Source of the DNA: DROE01 sp964569865
Lineage (GTDB): Bacteria; Pseudomonadota; Alphaproteobacteria; Rhizobiales; Devosiaceae
DNA: 20,861 bases
Reading direction: 5' to 3'
Assembly: GCA_964569865.1 (NCBI GenBank)
Contig: CAZMVQ010000042.1
Coordinates: 1-20,861 of the forward strand
Program-made: the position numbers and the translations under genes
The notes under the pieces: model-generated
Told to the model about the DNA's origin: nothing
The model's database searches: none
What the model saw: only the letters and a program-made list of their open reading frames with translations
Shown here: positions 14,990 to 20,861 of the stretch, piece after piece
How the letters are laid out: each line of letters begins with the position of its first letter
Numbering within the stretch: position 1 is the stretch's first letter

Positions 14990-16258
14990 CTAACCGGTTC
15001 GAATGGGGGTTATGCGCAATCGGGTCAGGCGGTTGAGGTCTTTACGGACAATTTTTATTCTTAAACCGTGAAAGGTGAACTGGCGCCCCTGATTGGGAAT
15101 GGTTTTAGCCTCGTGAATAACCAGTCCGGCAATGGTTGTTGCTTCATCGTCGGGCAGGTTCCAGTTCAGGGCGCGGTTGAGATCGCGAATCGGCAATGAC
15201 CCCTCAACCAGATAAGAGCCATCGCTCTCCTTGGTAATGCCTTCCAGCTCAATATCATGCTCATCGGCAATGTCCCCGACAATTTCTTCCAGAATATCTT
15301 CAAGGGTTACGACGCCCTGCACTTCTCCATATTCATCAACCACCAGAGAAAAATGAGTTTTGTTTTTCAAAAACGCATTGAGCTGGGATTGGGCGGAGGT
15401 GGTCTCGGGAACAAACCAGGGTTTTCTGGTGATCTTTGTCACATCCACTTTGCTCAAATCGCCATTGACCTTGATCAGCTCGCGCAAAACATCCCTTGAG
15501 TGCACAACACCAATGATTTCATCGGGGTTGCCATTGTGCATTGGCAGTCGGGTAAAGGGGCTGTTTAATATGGCGTGGATGATTTCTCGGCGGGGCAGGG
15601 AGGCATCAAGGGTCATCATGGCGGTTCGGTGAACCATGATTTCAGAAACCTCCAACTCCGAAAGATCAAGAATACCGCCAAGCATATCGCGATCGCCTTT
15701 GATGACTTCGCCCTCAGCGTGTAAAAGATCAACAGTATCGCGAATTTCCTCACGTCCCGAAAGCCCGCGACTGGCATCGGTTTTAACCCCCATCAGACCA
15801 AGCATCGCCCGCACCAGCCATTGCACAATTGCCGTTAACGGGGCGAGTACGAATATTACCGGTCTGATCAAGGGGGCGACACCAAGAGAAAACTTGTCAG
15901 GCTGGTTTATGGCCCATGTCTTTGGCAAAACCTCGGCAAAAATAACTACTGCCGTGGTCATGGCGATAGTGGCATAAAGCACGCCACTATCGCCAAATGC
16001 GGCGATGAAAATCGAGGTGGCCAAAGAGGAGGCCAAGATGTTGGCCATATTATTGCCAAGCAGAATCGCCCCGATCAGACGCTCTTTTGAGGCGACCAGG
16101 TTTTGCACGATCCCGGCCCGTTTAGAGCCGTTTTTAGCCAATTGATGGATGCGCGCCCGCGAGGCTGCGGTCAGGGCGGTTTCGGACCCTGAAAAAAATG
16201 CGCTCAGCAATAATAAAACGCCAATAACAGCGAGGGTTATCCAAAAACTAAGGCCCAT
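14990..16258 (-). CDS. CNNM/CorC-family (HlyC/CorC) membrane transporter
   Basis: 422-aa inner-membrane protein. The N-terminal CNNM (DUF21) domain spans about residues 1-190 with three or four membrane segments and the signature SAFFSGSETALTAASRAR. A pair of CBS domains covers about 205-330 (SEIMVHRTAMMTLDA; THFSLVVDEYGEVQGVVTLEDILEEIVGDI). A CorC_HlyC domain fills 345-420. Homologues are implicated in magnesium or cobalt efflux; the 'hemolysin' name is historical. It starts 3 nt after the aroB stop with AGGAGA 10 nt upstream of the ATG, so aroK-aroB-CNNM is probably one operon, as in related genera. No link to shikimate synthesis is obvious. Confidence 0.93.
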   Translation of the reverse strand: MGLSFWITLAVIGVLLLLSAFFSGSETALTAASRARIHQLAKNGSKRAGIVQNLVASKERLIGAILLGNNMANILASSLATSIFIAAFGDSGVLYATIAMTTAVVIFAEVLPKTWAINQPDKFSLGVAPLIRPVIFVLAPLTAIVQWLVRAMLGLMGVKTDASRGLSGREEIRDTVDLLHAEGEVIKGDRDMLGGILDLSELEVSEIMVHRTAMMTLDASLPRREIIHAILNSPFTRLPMHNGNPDEIIGVVHSRDVLRELIKVNGDLSKVDVTKITRKPWFVPETTSAQSQLNAFLKNKTHFSLVVDEYGEVQGVVTLEDILEEIVGDIADEHDIELEGITKESDGSYLVEGSLPIRDLNRALNWNLPDDEATTIAGLVIHEAKTIPNQGRQFTFHGLRIKIVRKDLNRLTRLRITPIRTG

Positions 16259-16261
16259 AAT

Positions 16262-17383
16262 CTAGCGCTCTCCTTCAATAAATTGTGTTAACTCATCCGG
16301 GTCAATATCCGGGGCGATAAACGCCTGCCCAATTCCCTTCGTCAGCACAAAATTTAATTTTCCCCTTACCACTTTTTTATCCTGAGCAATCATTTGCATC
16401 AGCTTGTCGGTAGGGGGTAATTCTCCTTCAATATCAGAAATGGCGGTGGGTAGCCCCACTTTTTGCAAATGTCGCTTAATGCGAACAGCATCCTGACTTG
16501 AGCAAAGACCTTTTTTGACCGAGAAATTATGGGCTAAAACCATGCCGATGGAGACCCCCTCTCCATGTAAAAGACGATCAGAATATCCGGTTGCAGTTTC
16601 TAAGGCATGGCCAAATGTGTGGCCAAGATTTAACAGGGCGCGCACGCCTGCCTCGCGCTCATCGGCTATGACAAACCTTGATTTTGCCTGACAGGAACGG
16701 GCGATGGCCTCGGCTCTTTTTGGTCCACCCCCCATGATGTCAGCGTGATTTTTTTCCAGCCAGAAGAAAAATTCTTCATCGTCAATCAGTCCGTATTTTA
16801 CCACTTCTGCATATCCGGCGGCAAACTGGCGCGGGGAGAGGGTGTCAAAAACATCCAGATCGGCCAGCACAAGTTTTGGCTGGTGAAAGGCACCAATCAG
16901 GTTTTTTCCATGTCTGGAATTAATGCCGGTTTTACCGCCAACGGAACTATCAACCTGAGCCAGAAGCGAAGTGGGGATTTGCACAAAATCCATGCCCCGG
17001 CGAGTAATGGCGGCAGCAAATCCGGCCAGATCGCCAATTACTCCGCCGCCAAAGGCAATTATTATGTCAGTCCGTTCCAGCTTTGCTGCCAATATTTCTT
17101 CGACACAATGGTGCAACTGGGTGTGGCATTTGGTGCTCTCACCAGCGGGCAGGCAAATCAGAGCATAGTCCAGTTTTGCCTTTTCAAGGGAAGTTTTAAG
17201 ACGTGGCCATTGGTTTTCTTTTACATTTTCATCGGTAATAATGCCAAAGCGTGCGCCGGGAAACATGGCTTCAAGTTTTTCACCAGCAGTTTCGAGCAAG
17301 CTATGTCCTATTTCAATGTCGTAAGCGCGCTCGCCCAGTGCGATATGAACGATGTTTTTTTGGTTATTATCGTCGCTGCTCAT
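16262..17383 (-). CDS. aroB: 3-dehydroquinate synthase
   Basis: 373-aa cytoplasmic enzyme converting DAHP to 3-dehydroquinate, the second step of the shikimate pathway. The NAD-binding FGGGVIGDLAGFAA (111-124) and PTSLLAQVDSSVGGKTGIN (137-155) are intact. Zinc ligands are Glu193 (YAEVVKYG), His255 (LGHTFGH) and His273 (HGEG). Length is normal. The ATG overlaps the aroK stop (TGATG), so the two consecutive-pathway-branch genes are translationally coupled. Confidence 0.97.
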   Translation of the reverse strand: MSSDDNNQKNIVHIALGERAYDIEIGHSLLETAGEKLEAMFPGARFGIITDENVKENQWPRLKTSLEKAKLDYALICLPAGESTKCHTQLHHCVEEILAAKLERTDIIIAFGGGVIGDLAGFAAAITRRGMDFVQIPTSLLAQVDSSVGGKTGINSRHGKNLIGAFHQPKLVLADLDVFDTLSPRQFAAGYAEVVKYGLIDDEEFFFWLEKNHADIMGGGPKRAEAIARSCQAKSRFVIADEREAGVRALLNLGHTFGHALETATGYSDRLLHGEGVSIGMVLAHNFSVKKGLCSSQDAVRIKRHLQKVGLPTAISDIEGELPPTDKLMQMIAQDKKVVRGKLNFVLTKGIGQAFIAPDIDPDELTQFIEGER

Positions 17384-17961
17384 CAGGATTGCTGGCTCTT
17401 ATTATTAAAATAAAGGTTGAGGGCGCCAATTATTTCATTGGCTACCGTATCGTGGGGGACTTCGCTTGTGGTTACGTGCACATCAGCCAGTTCATAGGTG
17501 GGATAGCGCTGATCTATCAGGTCTTTTAAGGTCTGGCGCGGGTTGGGGGTTTTTAACAGGGGGCGATTGCTTTTGCGTGAAACGCGGGCAAATAACAGGT
17601 CAAATTCAGCATTTATCCAGACGGAAACAGCTTTTTTTTCAATGATTTGTCTGGTGGTCTCGTTGATGAACGCACCACCGCCGGTGGCCAGAACAATATT
17701 TTTTTCTTCCAGCAGGCGCTGCACAACTTTTGCTTCACCCAAGCGAAACTGCTTCTCTCCGTGGGTTGTAAAATAGTCCTCGATATTCATGCCTGCTGCG
17801 GCTTCAATTTCATGGTCACTGTCAAGAAACTGGCGTTCAAGATGGTGGGCCAGCCGACGACCAACACTGGTTTTGCCGGCCCCCATCATTCCCACGAGCA
17901 CAATGGGGGTGCCATCAAGCGCCATTAACAGTCTTTGAGTTGCGGTTTTGGCCTTGCTCAA
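17383..17961 (-). CDS. aroK: Shikimate kinase
   Basis: 192-aa kinase phosphorylating shikimate to shikimate-3-phosphate. The P-loop is GMMGAGKT (24-31), the shikimate-binding Asp lies in FLDSDHEIE (about 49), followed by EKQFRLGE and the ATGGGAF loop; SNRPLL is the lid region. I chose TTG at 17961 as start because GGAG lies 8 nt upstream and the resulting N-terminus MSKAKTATQRLLMALDGTPIVLVG has the helical lead-in seen in alphaproteobacterial AroK. The later ATG (MALDG) would cut that helix, and the longer frame to 18159 has no support. It is the first gene of the aroK-aroB-CNNM unit; its promoter should lie in 17962-18174. Confidence 0.95.
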   Translation of the reverse strand: MSKAKTATQRLLMALDGTPIVLVGMMGAGKTSVGRRLAHHLERQFLDSDHEIEAAAGMNIEDYFTTHGEKQFRLGEAKVVQRLLEEKNIVLATGGGAFINETTRQIIEKKAVSVWINAEFDLLFARVSRKSNRPLLKTPNPRQTLKDLIDQRYPTYELADVHVTTSEVPHDTVANEIIGALNLYFNNKSQQS

Positions 17962-18041
17962 GGCGTTTTCTCCAGATAGCGCATAGACATTGAAGGTTAA
18001 ACAGCAAAAACGGTGCGCTATTTTGTTTGTTTGAATTAACA

Positions 18042-18082
18042 GGTCTCTTGAAGCTGGCAGCGGGGGACTTGTCAAGAGAGCC
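18042..18082. repeat. Inverted repeat in the aroK/xerD divergent promoter region
   Basis: GGTCTCTTGA (18042-18051) and TCAAGAGAGCC (18072-18082) are complementary over 10 bp with a single unpaired C. They are separated by 20 nt. They lie between the divergent aroK and small membrane-protein genes, a place where an operator or a 5' RNA hairpin would make sense. Confidence 0.5.
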
Positions 18083-18174
18083 AAAGAGCGTTGGTAAAGG
18101 ACATGAGATATGCTTATTGGCTTGCCCCGGGCTTCAAATTGGGCCAAAAAGAAATTCATTCAGGGGATTTGAAC

Positions 18175-18321
18175 ATGCCATCATTGATAAGATTTGTGGT
18201 GTTTGTTTTATTTTTGGGCGCTTTAGGTTTTGGGTCGATGATCGGTTTAACCGCCTTTGTTGAGCCTGAGGATAAAGAGGTGAGCGTGCGCATACCCACC
18301 CGTGACCTTTTGGGTCAATGA
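18175..18321 (+). CDS. 48-aa single-pass membrane protein upstream of xerD
   Basis: Small protein beginning MPSLIRFVVFVLFLG with one hydrophobic segment (about residues 4-28) and a polar, probably periplasmic tail containing FVEPEDKEVSVRIPTRD. I recall short proteins of this pattern (one TM helix, FVEPxxxE, then VxIP) between aroK and xerD in many Rhizobiales, often mislabelled 'histidine kinase'. No kinase feature is present and the function is unknown. The ATG at 18175 has AGGGGA 7 nt upstream, far better than any start in the longer frame that begins at 18091. It ends 57 nt before xerD and is probably cotranscribed with it. Confidence 0.75.
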   Translation: MPSLIRFVVFVLFLGALGFGSMIGLTAFVEPEDKEVSVRIPTRDLLGQ

Positions 18322-18378
18322 TCCGGGGGGATCTGGGGGCAGGTTCTGGCCCAAGGGGGATTACCAGAGGGGGATTTA

Positions 18379-19311
18379 ATGCCACCTGAAAATATGTTGC
18401 TGATTGAAAATTTTTTGGAAATGATGAGTGCAGAGCGGGGGGCGGTAGCCAATACCATCACCGCTTATCGTCGGGATTTATTAGATTATGCAGGGTTTTT
18501 ATCGGACAAAAAAACCGACCTGATCAAAGCGTCCAATAGTAATATTTCGGCATATTTTTCTAACCTTAACAATGATGGGTTTTCTGCCGCCAGTGCTGCA
18601 AGGCGTTTGAGCTGTATCAAGCAGTTACATCGGTTTTTATGTGCGGAAAAATTGCGTCCAGATGATCCAACCCGAATAATGCAAAGTCCAAAACCTTCTA
18701 AAAACCTGCCAAGGATTTTAAGCGAAGGTGAAGTGGATGCTTTGTTTGAAGCTGCACAGAACGCTATTCAAAATGCTAATTCTCCAGCGGCGTTAAAAAG
18801 AGCGCGCCTTGTATATGTGATGTTGGAACTTTTATATGCCACCGGCATGCGGGTGTCGGAATTGATTGCAATAAAACGCGGGGCGGTAATGCGCGATGCA
18901 CATTTTTTGACCATTGTGGGCAAGGGGGGGCGTGAACGTATCGTGCCGCTTACCGATAAGGCACGCGATGGAATTTTGATGCTGGCAAAAGAGTATGAGG
19001 GAGATAAGCGGGGGGCGGGCGAGAAATATCTGTTTGCAGCCGGTGGCAAGGCCGGGCATATAAGCCGGCAGGTTTTTGCCCGCATGTTAAAAGATTTGGC
19101 GTTGGCAGCGAATATTGCACCCACAAAAGTTTCTCCCCATGTTTTGCGCCATGCTTTTGCTTCGCATTTATTGGCGGGGGGGGCGGATTTGCGTGTTGTG
19201 CAGGTTTTGCTGGGGCATGCGGATATTTCCACCACCCAGATTTATACCCATGTGCTTGATGAGCGCCTGCAAAGGCTGGTGCAAAACCATCACCCCATGT
19301 CTAAGCAATAA
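18379..19311 (+). CDS. xerD: Site-specific tyrosine recombinase XerD
   Basis: 310-aa recombinase that, with XerC, resolves chromosome dimers at dif. The N-terminal SAM-like DNA-binding domain (about 5-95; ENFLEMMSAERGAVANTITAYRRDL) precedes the catalytic domain. All active-site residues are present: Arg158 (GMRVSEL), Lys182 (GKGGRERIVP), His254 and Arg257 (HVLRHAF), His280 (LLGHADISTTQIYTHV) and the nucleophile Tyr289. Length is slightly above the usual 298-300. A GAGGGGG segment lies 5 nt before the ATG. No dif-like site was identified in the window. The genomic setting (aroK divergent, accA downstream) is the conserved chromosomal xerD locus, so it is not a phage integrase. Confidence 0.95.
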   Translation: MPPENMLLIENFLEMMSAERGAVANTITAYRRDLLDYAGFLSDKKTDLIKASNSNISAYFSNLNNDGFSAASAARRLSCIKQLHRFLCAEKLRPDDPTRIMQSPKPSKNLPRILSEGEVDALFEAAQNAIQNANSPAALKRARLVYVMLELLYATGMRVSELIAIKRGAVMRDAHFLTIVGKGGRERIVPLTDKARDGILMLAKEYEGDKRGAGEKYLFAAGGKAGHISRQVFARMLKDLALAANIAPTKVSPHVLRHAFASHLLAGGADLRVVQVLLGHADISTTQIYTHVLDERLQRLVQNHHPMSKQ

Positions 19312-19409
19312 AAATGTCCAAGAAATCAGAATAATGCTAAATGGGGCGGTGGTTGGCTCTTTTAATTCCCCCAAATTCGGGCTAGATAATGCTTGAGACC
19401 TATTGAATA

Positions 19410-19441
19410 ATCAGGGGCAACGCCCGGGCGATGCCCGTGAT
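19410..19441. repeat. 32-bp imperfect palindrome just upstream of accA
   Basis: ATCAGGGGCA (19410-19419) and TGCCCGTGAT (19432-19441) pair at 9 of 10 positions around the self-complementary core CGCCCGGGCG. It ends 16 nt before the accA start and contains no T-run, so it is not a terminator. The core also allows two small adjacent hairpins (GGGC-AAC-GCCC and GGGC-GAT-GCCC). Confidence 0.6.
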
Positions 19442-19457
19442 TTGAAGCGAGAAATAA

Positions 19458-20414
19458 ATGCTATCATTTTTGGATTTTGAAAAACCCGTTGCCGAACTTC
19501 AGGGTAAAATTTCCGAGTTGGAAAAACTTGGGGAAGGGGACAGTGCGGTTTCCATTGGTGAAGAAGTGGAAAAACTGCAATCCAGAGCCGATGATGCATT
19601 GGCCGATATTTATTCAAGGCTCACTCCATGGCAGATTACCCAAGTAGCCCGACATCAGTCTCGCCCGCATTTTTTAGACTATGTTGGTAATTTGATCACT
19701 GAATGGGTTCCGTTGGCCGGTGATCGCAAATATGGGGAAGATGGGGCGCTGTTGGCAGGGTTTGGCCGCTTTGAAGGCAAGCCGGTTGCCATTTTGGGAA
19801 CTGAAAAAGGCTCCAGCACCAAGGCGCGGCTAGCACATAATTTTGGCATGGCGCGGCCCGAGGGGTATCGCAAGGCAGTGCGGATTATGGATATGGCCCA
19901 GCGGTTTGATTTGCCGGTGATTTCTTTTGTTGATACCACAGGAGCCTATCCCGGAATCGGAGCCGAAGAACGTGGCCAGGCCGAGGCCATTGCCCGTTCC
20001 ACCAAAAAATGCCTTGAACTAGGTGTGCCCAATCTGGCAATTGTAATTGGTGAGGGTGGCTCCGGTGGAGCGATTGCCATTGCTGCGGCCAACAAGGTTT
20101 TAATGCTGCAAAACTCCATCTATAGCGTTATTTCACCTGAGGCGGGGGCCTCGATATTATGGCGGGATGCAGGCAAGGCAAAAGAGGCGGCGACGGCTAT
20201 GAAAATAACCGCCAATGATTTGCTTGAGTTTGGAGTAATTGATGGAATTATTGCAGAACCGGCCGGGGGTGCCCACCGCCATCGTGAAACTGTAATGGCG
20301 GCCACCGGTCGCGAAATCGGAGCGTTTTTAGAAGAGTTTTCGGGCATGAGTGCCAAGGACATTATTGCCCATAGGCGCCAGAAGTTTTTGGAAATTGGCA
20401 AGGACTTGATTTAA
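19458..20414 (+). CDS. accA: Acetyl-CoA carboxylase carboxyltransferase subunit alpha
   Basis: 318-aa alpha subunit of the carboxyltransferase, which with AccD transfers the carboxyl group from biotin to acetyl-CoA to make malonyl-CoA, the first step of fatty acid synthesis. The N-terminus is the expected coiled helix (FLDFEKPVAELQGKISELEKL). The crotonase-fold core has FGMARPEGYRKAVRIMDMA, DTTGAYPGIGAEERGQAEAIA and VIGEGGSGGAIAI, in their usual order. Length is normal. GCGAGA lies 6-11 nt upstream of the ATG. It follows xerD by 146 nt, in which a palindrome sits close to the start, and is followed by a strong terminator. Confidence 0.97.
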   Translation: MLSFLDFEKPVAELQGKISELEKLGEGDSAVSIGEEVEKLQSRADDALADIYSRLTPWQITQVARHQSRPHFLDYVGNLITEWVPLAGDRKYGEDGALLAGFGRFEGKPVAILGTEKGSSTKARLAHNFGMARPEGYRKAVRIMDMAQRFDLPVISFVDTTGAYPGIGAEERGQAEAIARSTKKCLELGVPNLAIVIGEGGSGGAIAIAAANKVLMLQNSIYSVISPEAGASILWRDAGKAKEAATAMKITANDLLEFGVIDGIIAEPAGGAHRHRETVMAATGREIGAFLEEFSGMSAKDIIAHRRQKFLEIGKDLI

Positions 20415-20478
20415 GGGCATTTGCGGGTTTTGATTGAATAAAAATCTGCACTTCAGTTTTTTGTCGAGTTCCTGAACC

Positions 20479-20526
20479 AAAAAAAAGCTTCCTCCCCCGG
20501 ATCAAGCCCGAGGGCATGCTTTTTTT
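20479..20526 (+). terminator. Strong Rho-independent terminator of accA, bidirectional, built on a palindromic repeat
   Basis: AAAAAAAAGC pairs with GCTTTTTTT, and inside it CCCCCGG pairs with CCGAGGG (one mismatch) around ATCAAGC. The stem ends in a run of seven T on the + strand and, read backwards, of eight T on the - strand, so it can also serve the converging multicopper oxidase gene. Confidence 0.8.
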
Positions 20527-20540
20527 GGAACGTTCAAGCT

Positions 20541-20570
20541 CGTCATGCTCGGAACTGATCCGGGCATCCA
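20541..20570. repeat. Dispersed palindromic repeat, degenerate copy
   Basis: CGTCATGCTCGG ... CCGGGCATCCA resembles the CGTCATGCTCGGGC-type intergenic palindromes common in alphaproteobacteria. The arms (ATGCTCGG / CCGGGCAT) are imperfect. Confidence 0.5.
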
Positions 20571-20580
20571 TATTTATTTT

Positions 20581-20611
20581 GCACTATTTTGTCTTTGCAC
20601 TATTTTGTCTT
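20581..20611. repeat. 16-bp tandem duplication
   Basis: GCACTATTTTGTCTTT is followed at once by a second copy that lacks only the last T (20597-20611). Probably replication slippage. Confidence 0.85.
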
Positions 20612-20640
20612 GGACCCTCGGGTCAAGCCCGAGGGTGACA
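20612..20640. repeat. Dispersed palindromic repeat, intact copy
   Basis: ACCCTCGGG-TCAAG-CCCGAGGGT, perfect 9-bp arms (20614-20636) flanked by GG and GACA. The CGGGTCAAGCCCG core is the familiar alphaproteobacterial intergenic palindrome, and the accA terminator contains a related copy (CGGATCAAGCCCG). Confidence 0.7.
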
Positions 20641-20650
20641 GTCTGTGCAT

Positions 20651-20793
20651 TGCTGCGCCAGGCGGGCTTTGTTATGCCTCACGCCAGCGGGTTTTGTTGT
20701 GCCTCACGCCGGCAGGGCTTTGTTGTGCCTCACGCTGGCAGGGCTTTTTTATGCCTCACGCTGGCAGGGCTTTTTTATGCCTCACGCTGGCAG
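20651..20793. repeat. 26-bp tandem repeat array, about 5.5 copies
   Basis: Unit TGCCTCACGCTGGCAGGGCT + TTTTTA. Copies start at 20651 (24 bp, diverged), 20675 (25 bp), 20700, 20726, 20752 and 20778 (16 bp, partial). Copies 4 and 5 are identical, and divergence rises towards the left end. There are no unique spacers, so it is not a CRISPR array. Confidence 0.92.
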
Positions 20794-20807
20794 CCCTCAT
20801 GAACAAT

Positions 20808-20861
20808 TTAAACAACCGTAAACTGGCCCATCATTCCCGCATCTTCATGTTCCAGAATATG
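20808..20861 (-). CDS. Multicopper oxidase, C-terminal end (truncated by window edge)
   Basis: Only the last 17 codons are inside the window, reading HILEHEDAGMMGQFTVV then TAA. This is the hallmark end of multicopper oxidases (usually preceded by HC): the His of LEH and the Met of AGM are ligands of the type 1 copper. Relatives oxidise Cu(I) or phenols in the periplasm. The precise family (copper-resistance oxidase, laccase-like or other) cannot be judged from this piece. It converges on accA across the repeat-rich region. Confidence 0.8.
   Translation of the reverse strand, partial: HILEHEDAGMMGQFTVV

Larger units (their letters stand above)
20415..20807. other. Repeat-rich intergenic region between accA and the multicopper oxidase gene
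   Basis: 393 nt with no credible gene; the + frame at 20545-20802 is only an open reading through repeats. From left to right it contains the accA terminator (20479-20526), a second GC-rich palindrome (20541-20570), a 16-bp tandem duplication (20581-20611), a perfect 9-bp palindrome (20614-20636) and a 26-bp tandem array (20651-20793). Confidence 0.7.

Noticed and set aside
18379..19311. XerD considered as a mobile-element integrase
   Set aside because: It sits in the conserved aroK-xerD-accA chromosomal neighbourhood with no tRNA, attachment repeats or phage genes nearby.
20651..20793. Tandem array considered as a CRISPR
   Set aside because: Units are directly adjacent with no unique spacers, and no cas genes are present in the window.
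20545..20802. 85-codon + strand frame through the tandem repeats
   Set aside because: It is simply open across the 26-bp array and palindromes; the apparent repeats in the protein come from the DNA repeat.

Overview
This window looks like an ordinary piece of core chromosome from an alphaproteobacterium of the Rhizobiales/Hyphomicrobiales type. The evidence is the gene content and order: cobS-cobT followed by a phytase-like esterase gene, bolA divergent from a J-domain gene, CNNM/CorC-aroB-aroK beside a tiny membrane-protein gene, xerD and accA, and helicase-S4-fdxA-carD. By eye the base composition is clearly less GC-rich than typical soil rhizobia. Two 100-N blocks show that this is a draft scaffold.

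Layout. (1) 1-1808, + strand: the 3' end of a thermonuclease-family gene overlaps an M48 lipoprotein metalloprotease gene. (2) 1908-6955, - strand: a DExH helicase, an S4 RNA-binding protein, the 7Fe ferredoxin FdxA and the CarD/CdnL transcription factor, with terminator-like hairpins between several of them. (3) 6959-7384: a gene-free stretch rich in inverted repeats. (4) 7385-9743: a secreted DUF3108-type protein (-), then rpmB and a YhhQ-type queuosine-precursor transporter (+), the latter behind a possibly structured leader. (5) 9767-14600, - strand: J-domain protein, CobS, CobT and a secreted phytase-like esterase. CobS and CobT are the AAA+ and VWA subunits of the aerobic cobaltochelatase. 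(6) 14701-14970: bolA (+). (7) 14990-17961, - strand: a tight shikimate kinase, dehydroquinate synthase and CNNM/CorC transporter cluster. (8) 18175-20414, + strand: a 48-aa membrane protein, XerD and AccA. (9) 20415-20807: a repeat-rich gap with a strong terminator, alphaproteobacterial-type palindromes and a 26-bp tandem repeat. (10) 20808-20861: the last 17 codons of a multicopper oxidase (-).

I do not see a defence island, prophage, insertion sequence, CRISPR array, tRNA or rRNA, and nothing I would call a new multi-gene system. The points most worth a second look are small. Both N gaps are flanked by duplicated ends and are probably false. Two genes (S4 and J-domain) have no convincing canonical start codon. 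There is a possible cis-regulatory leader before the queuosine-precursor transporter, and several unexplained inverted repeats upstream of the helicase, accA and aroK.
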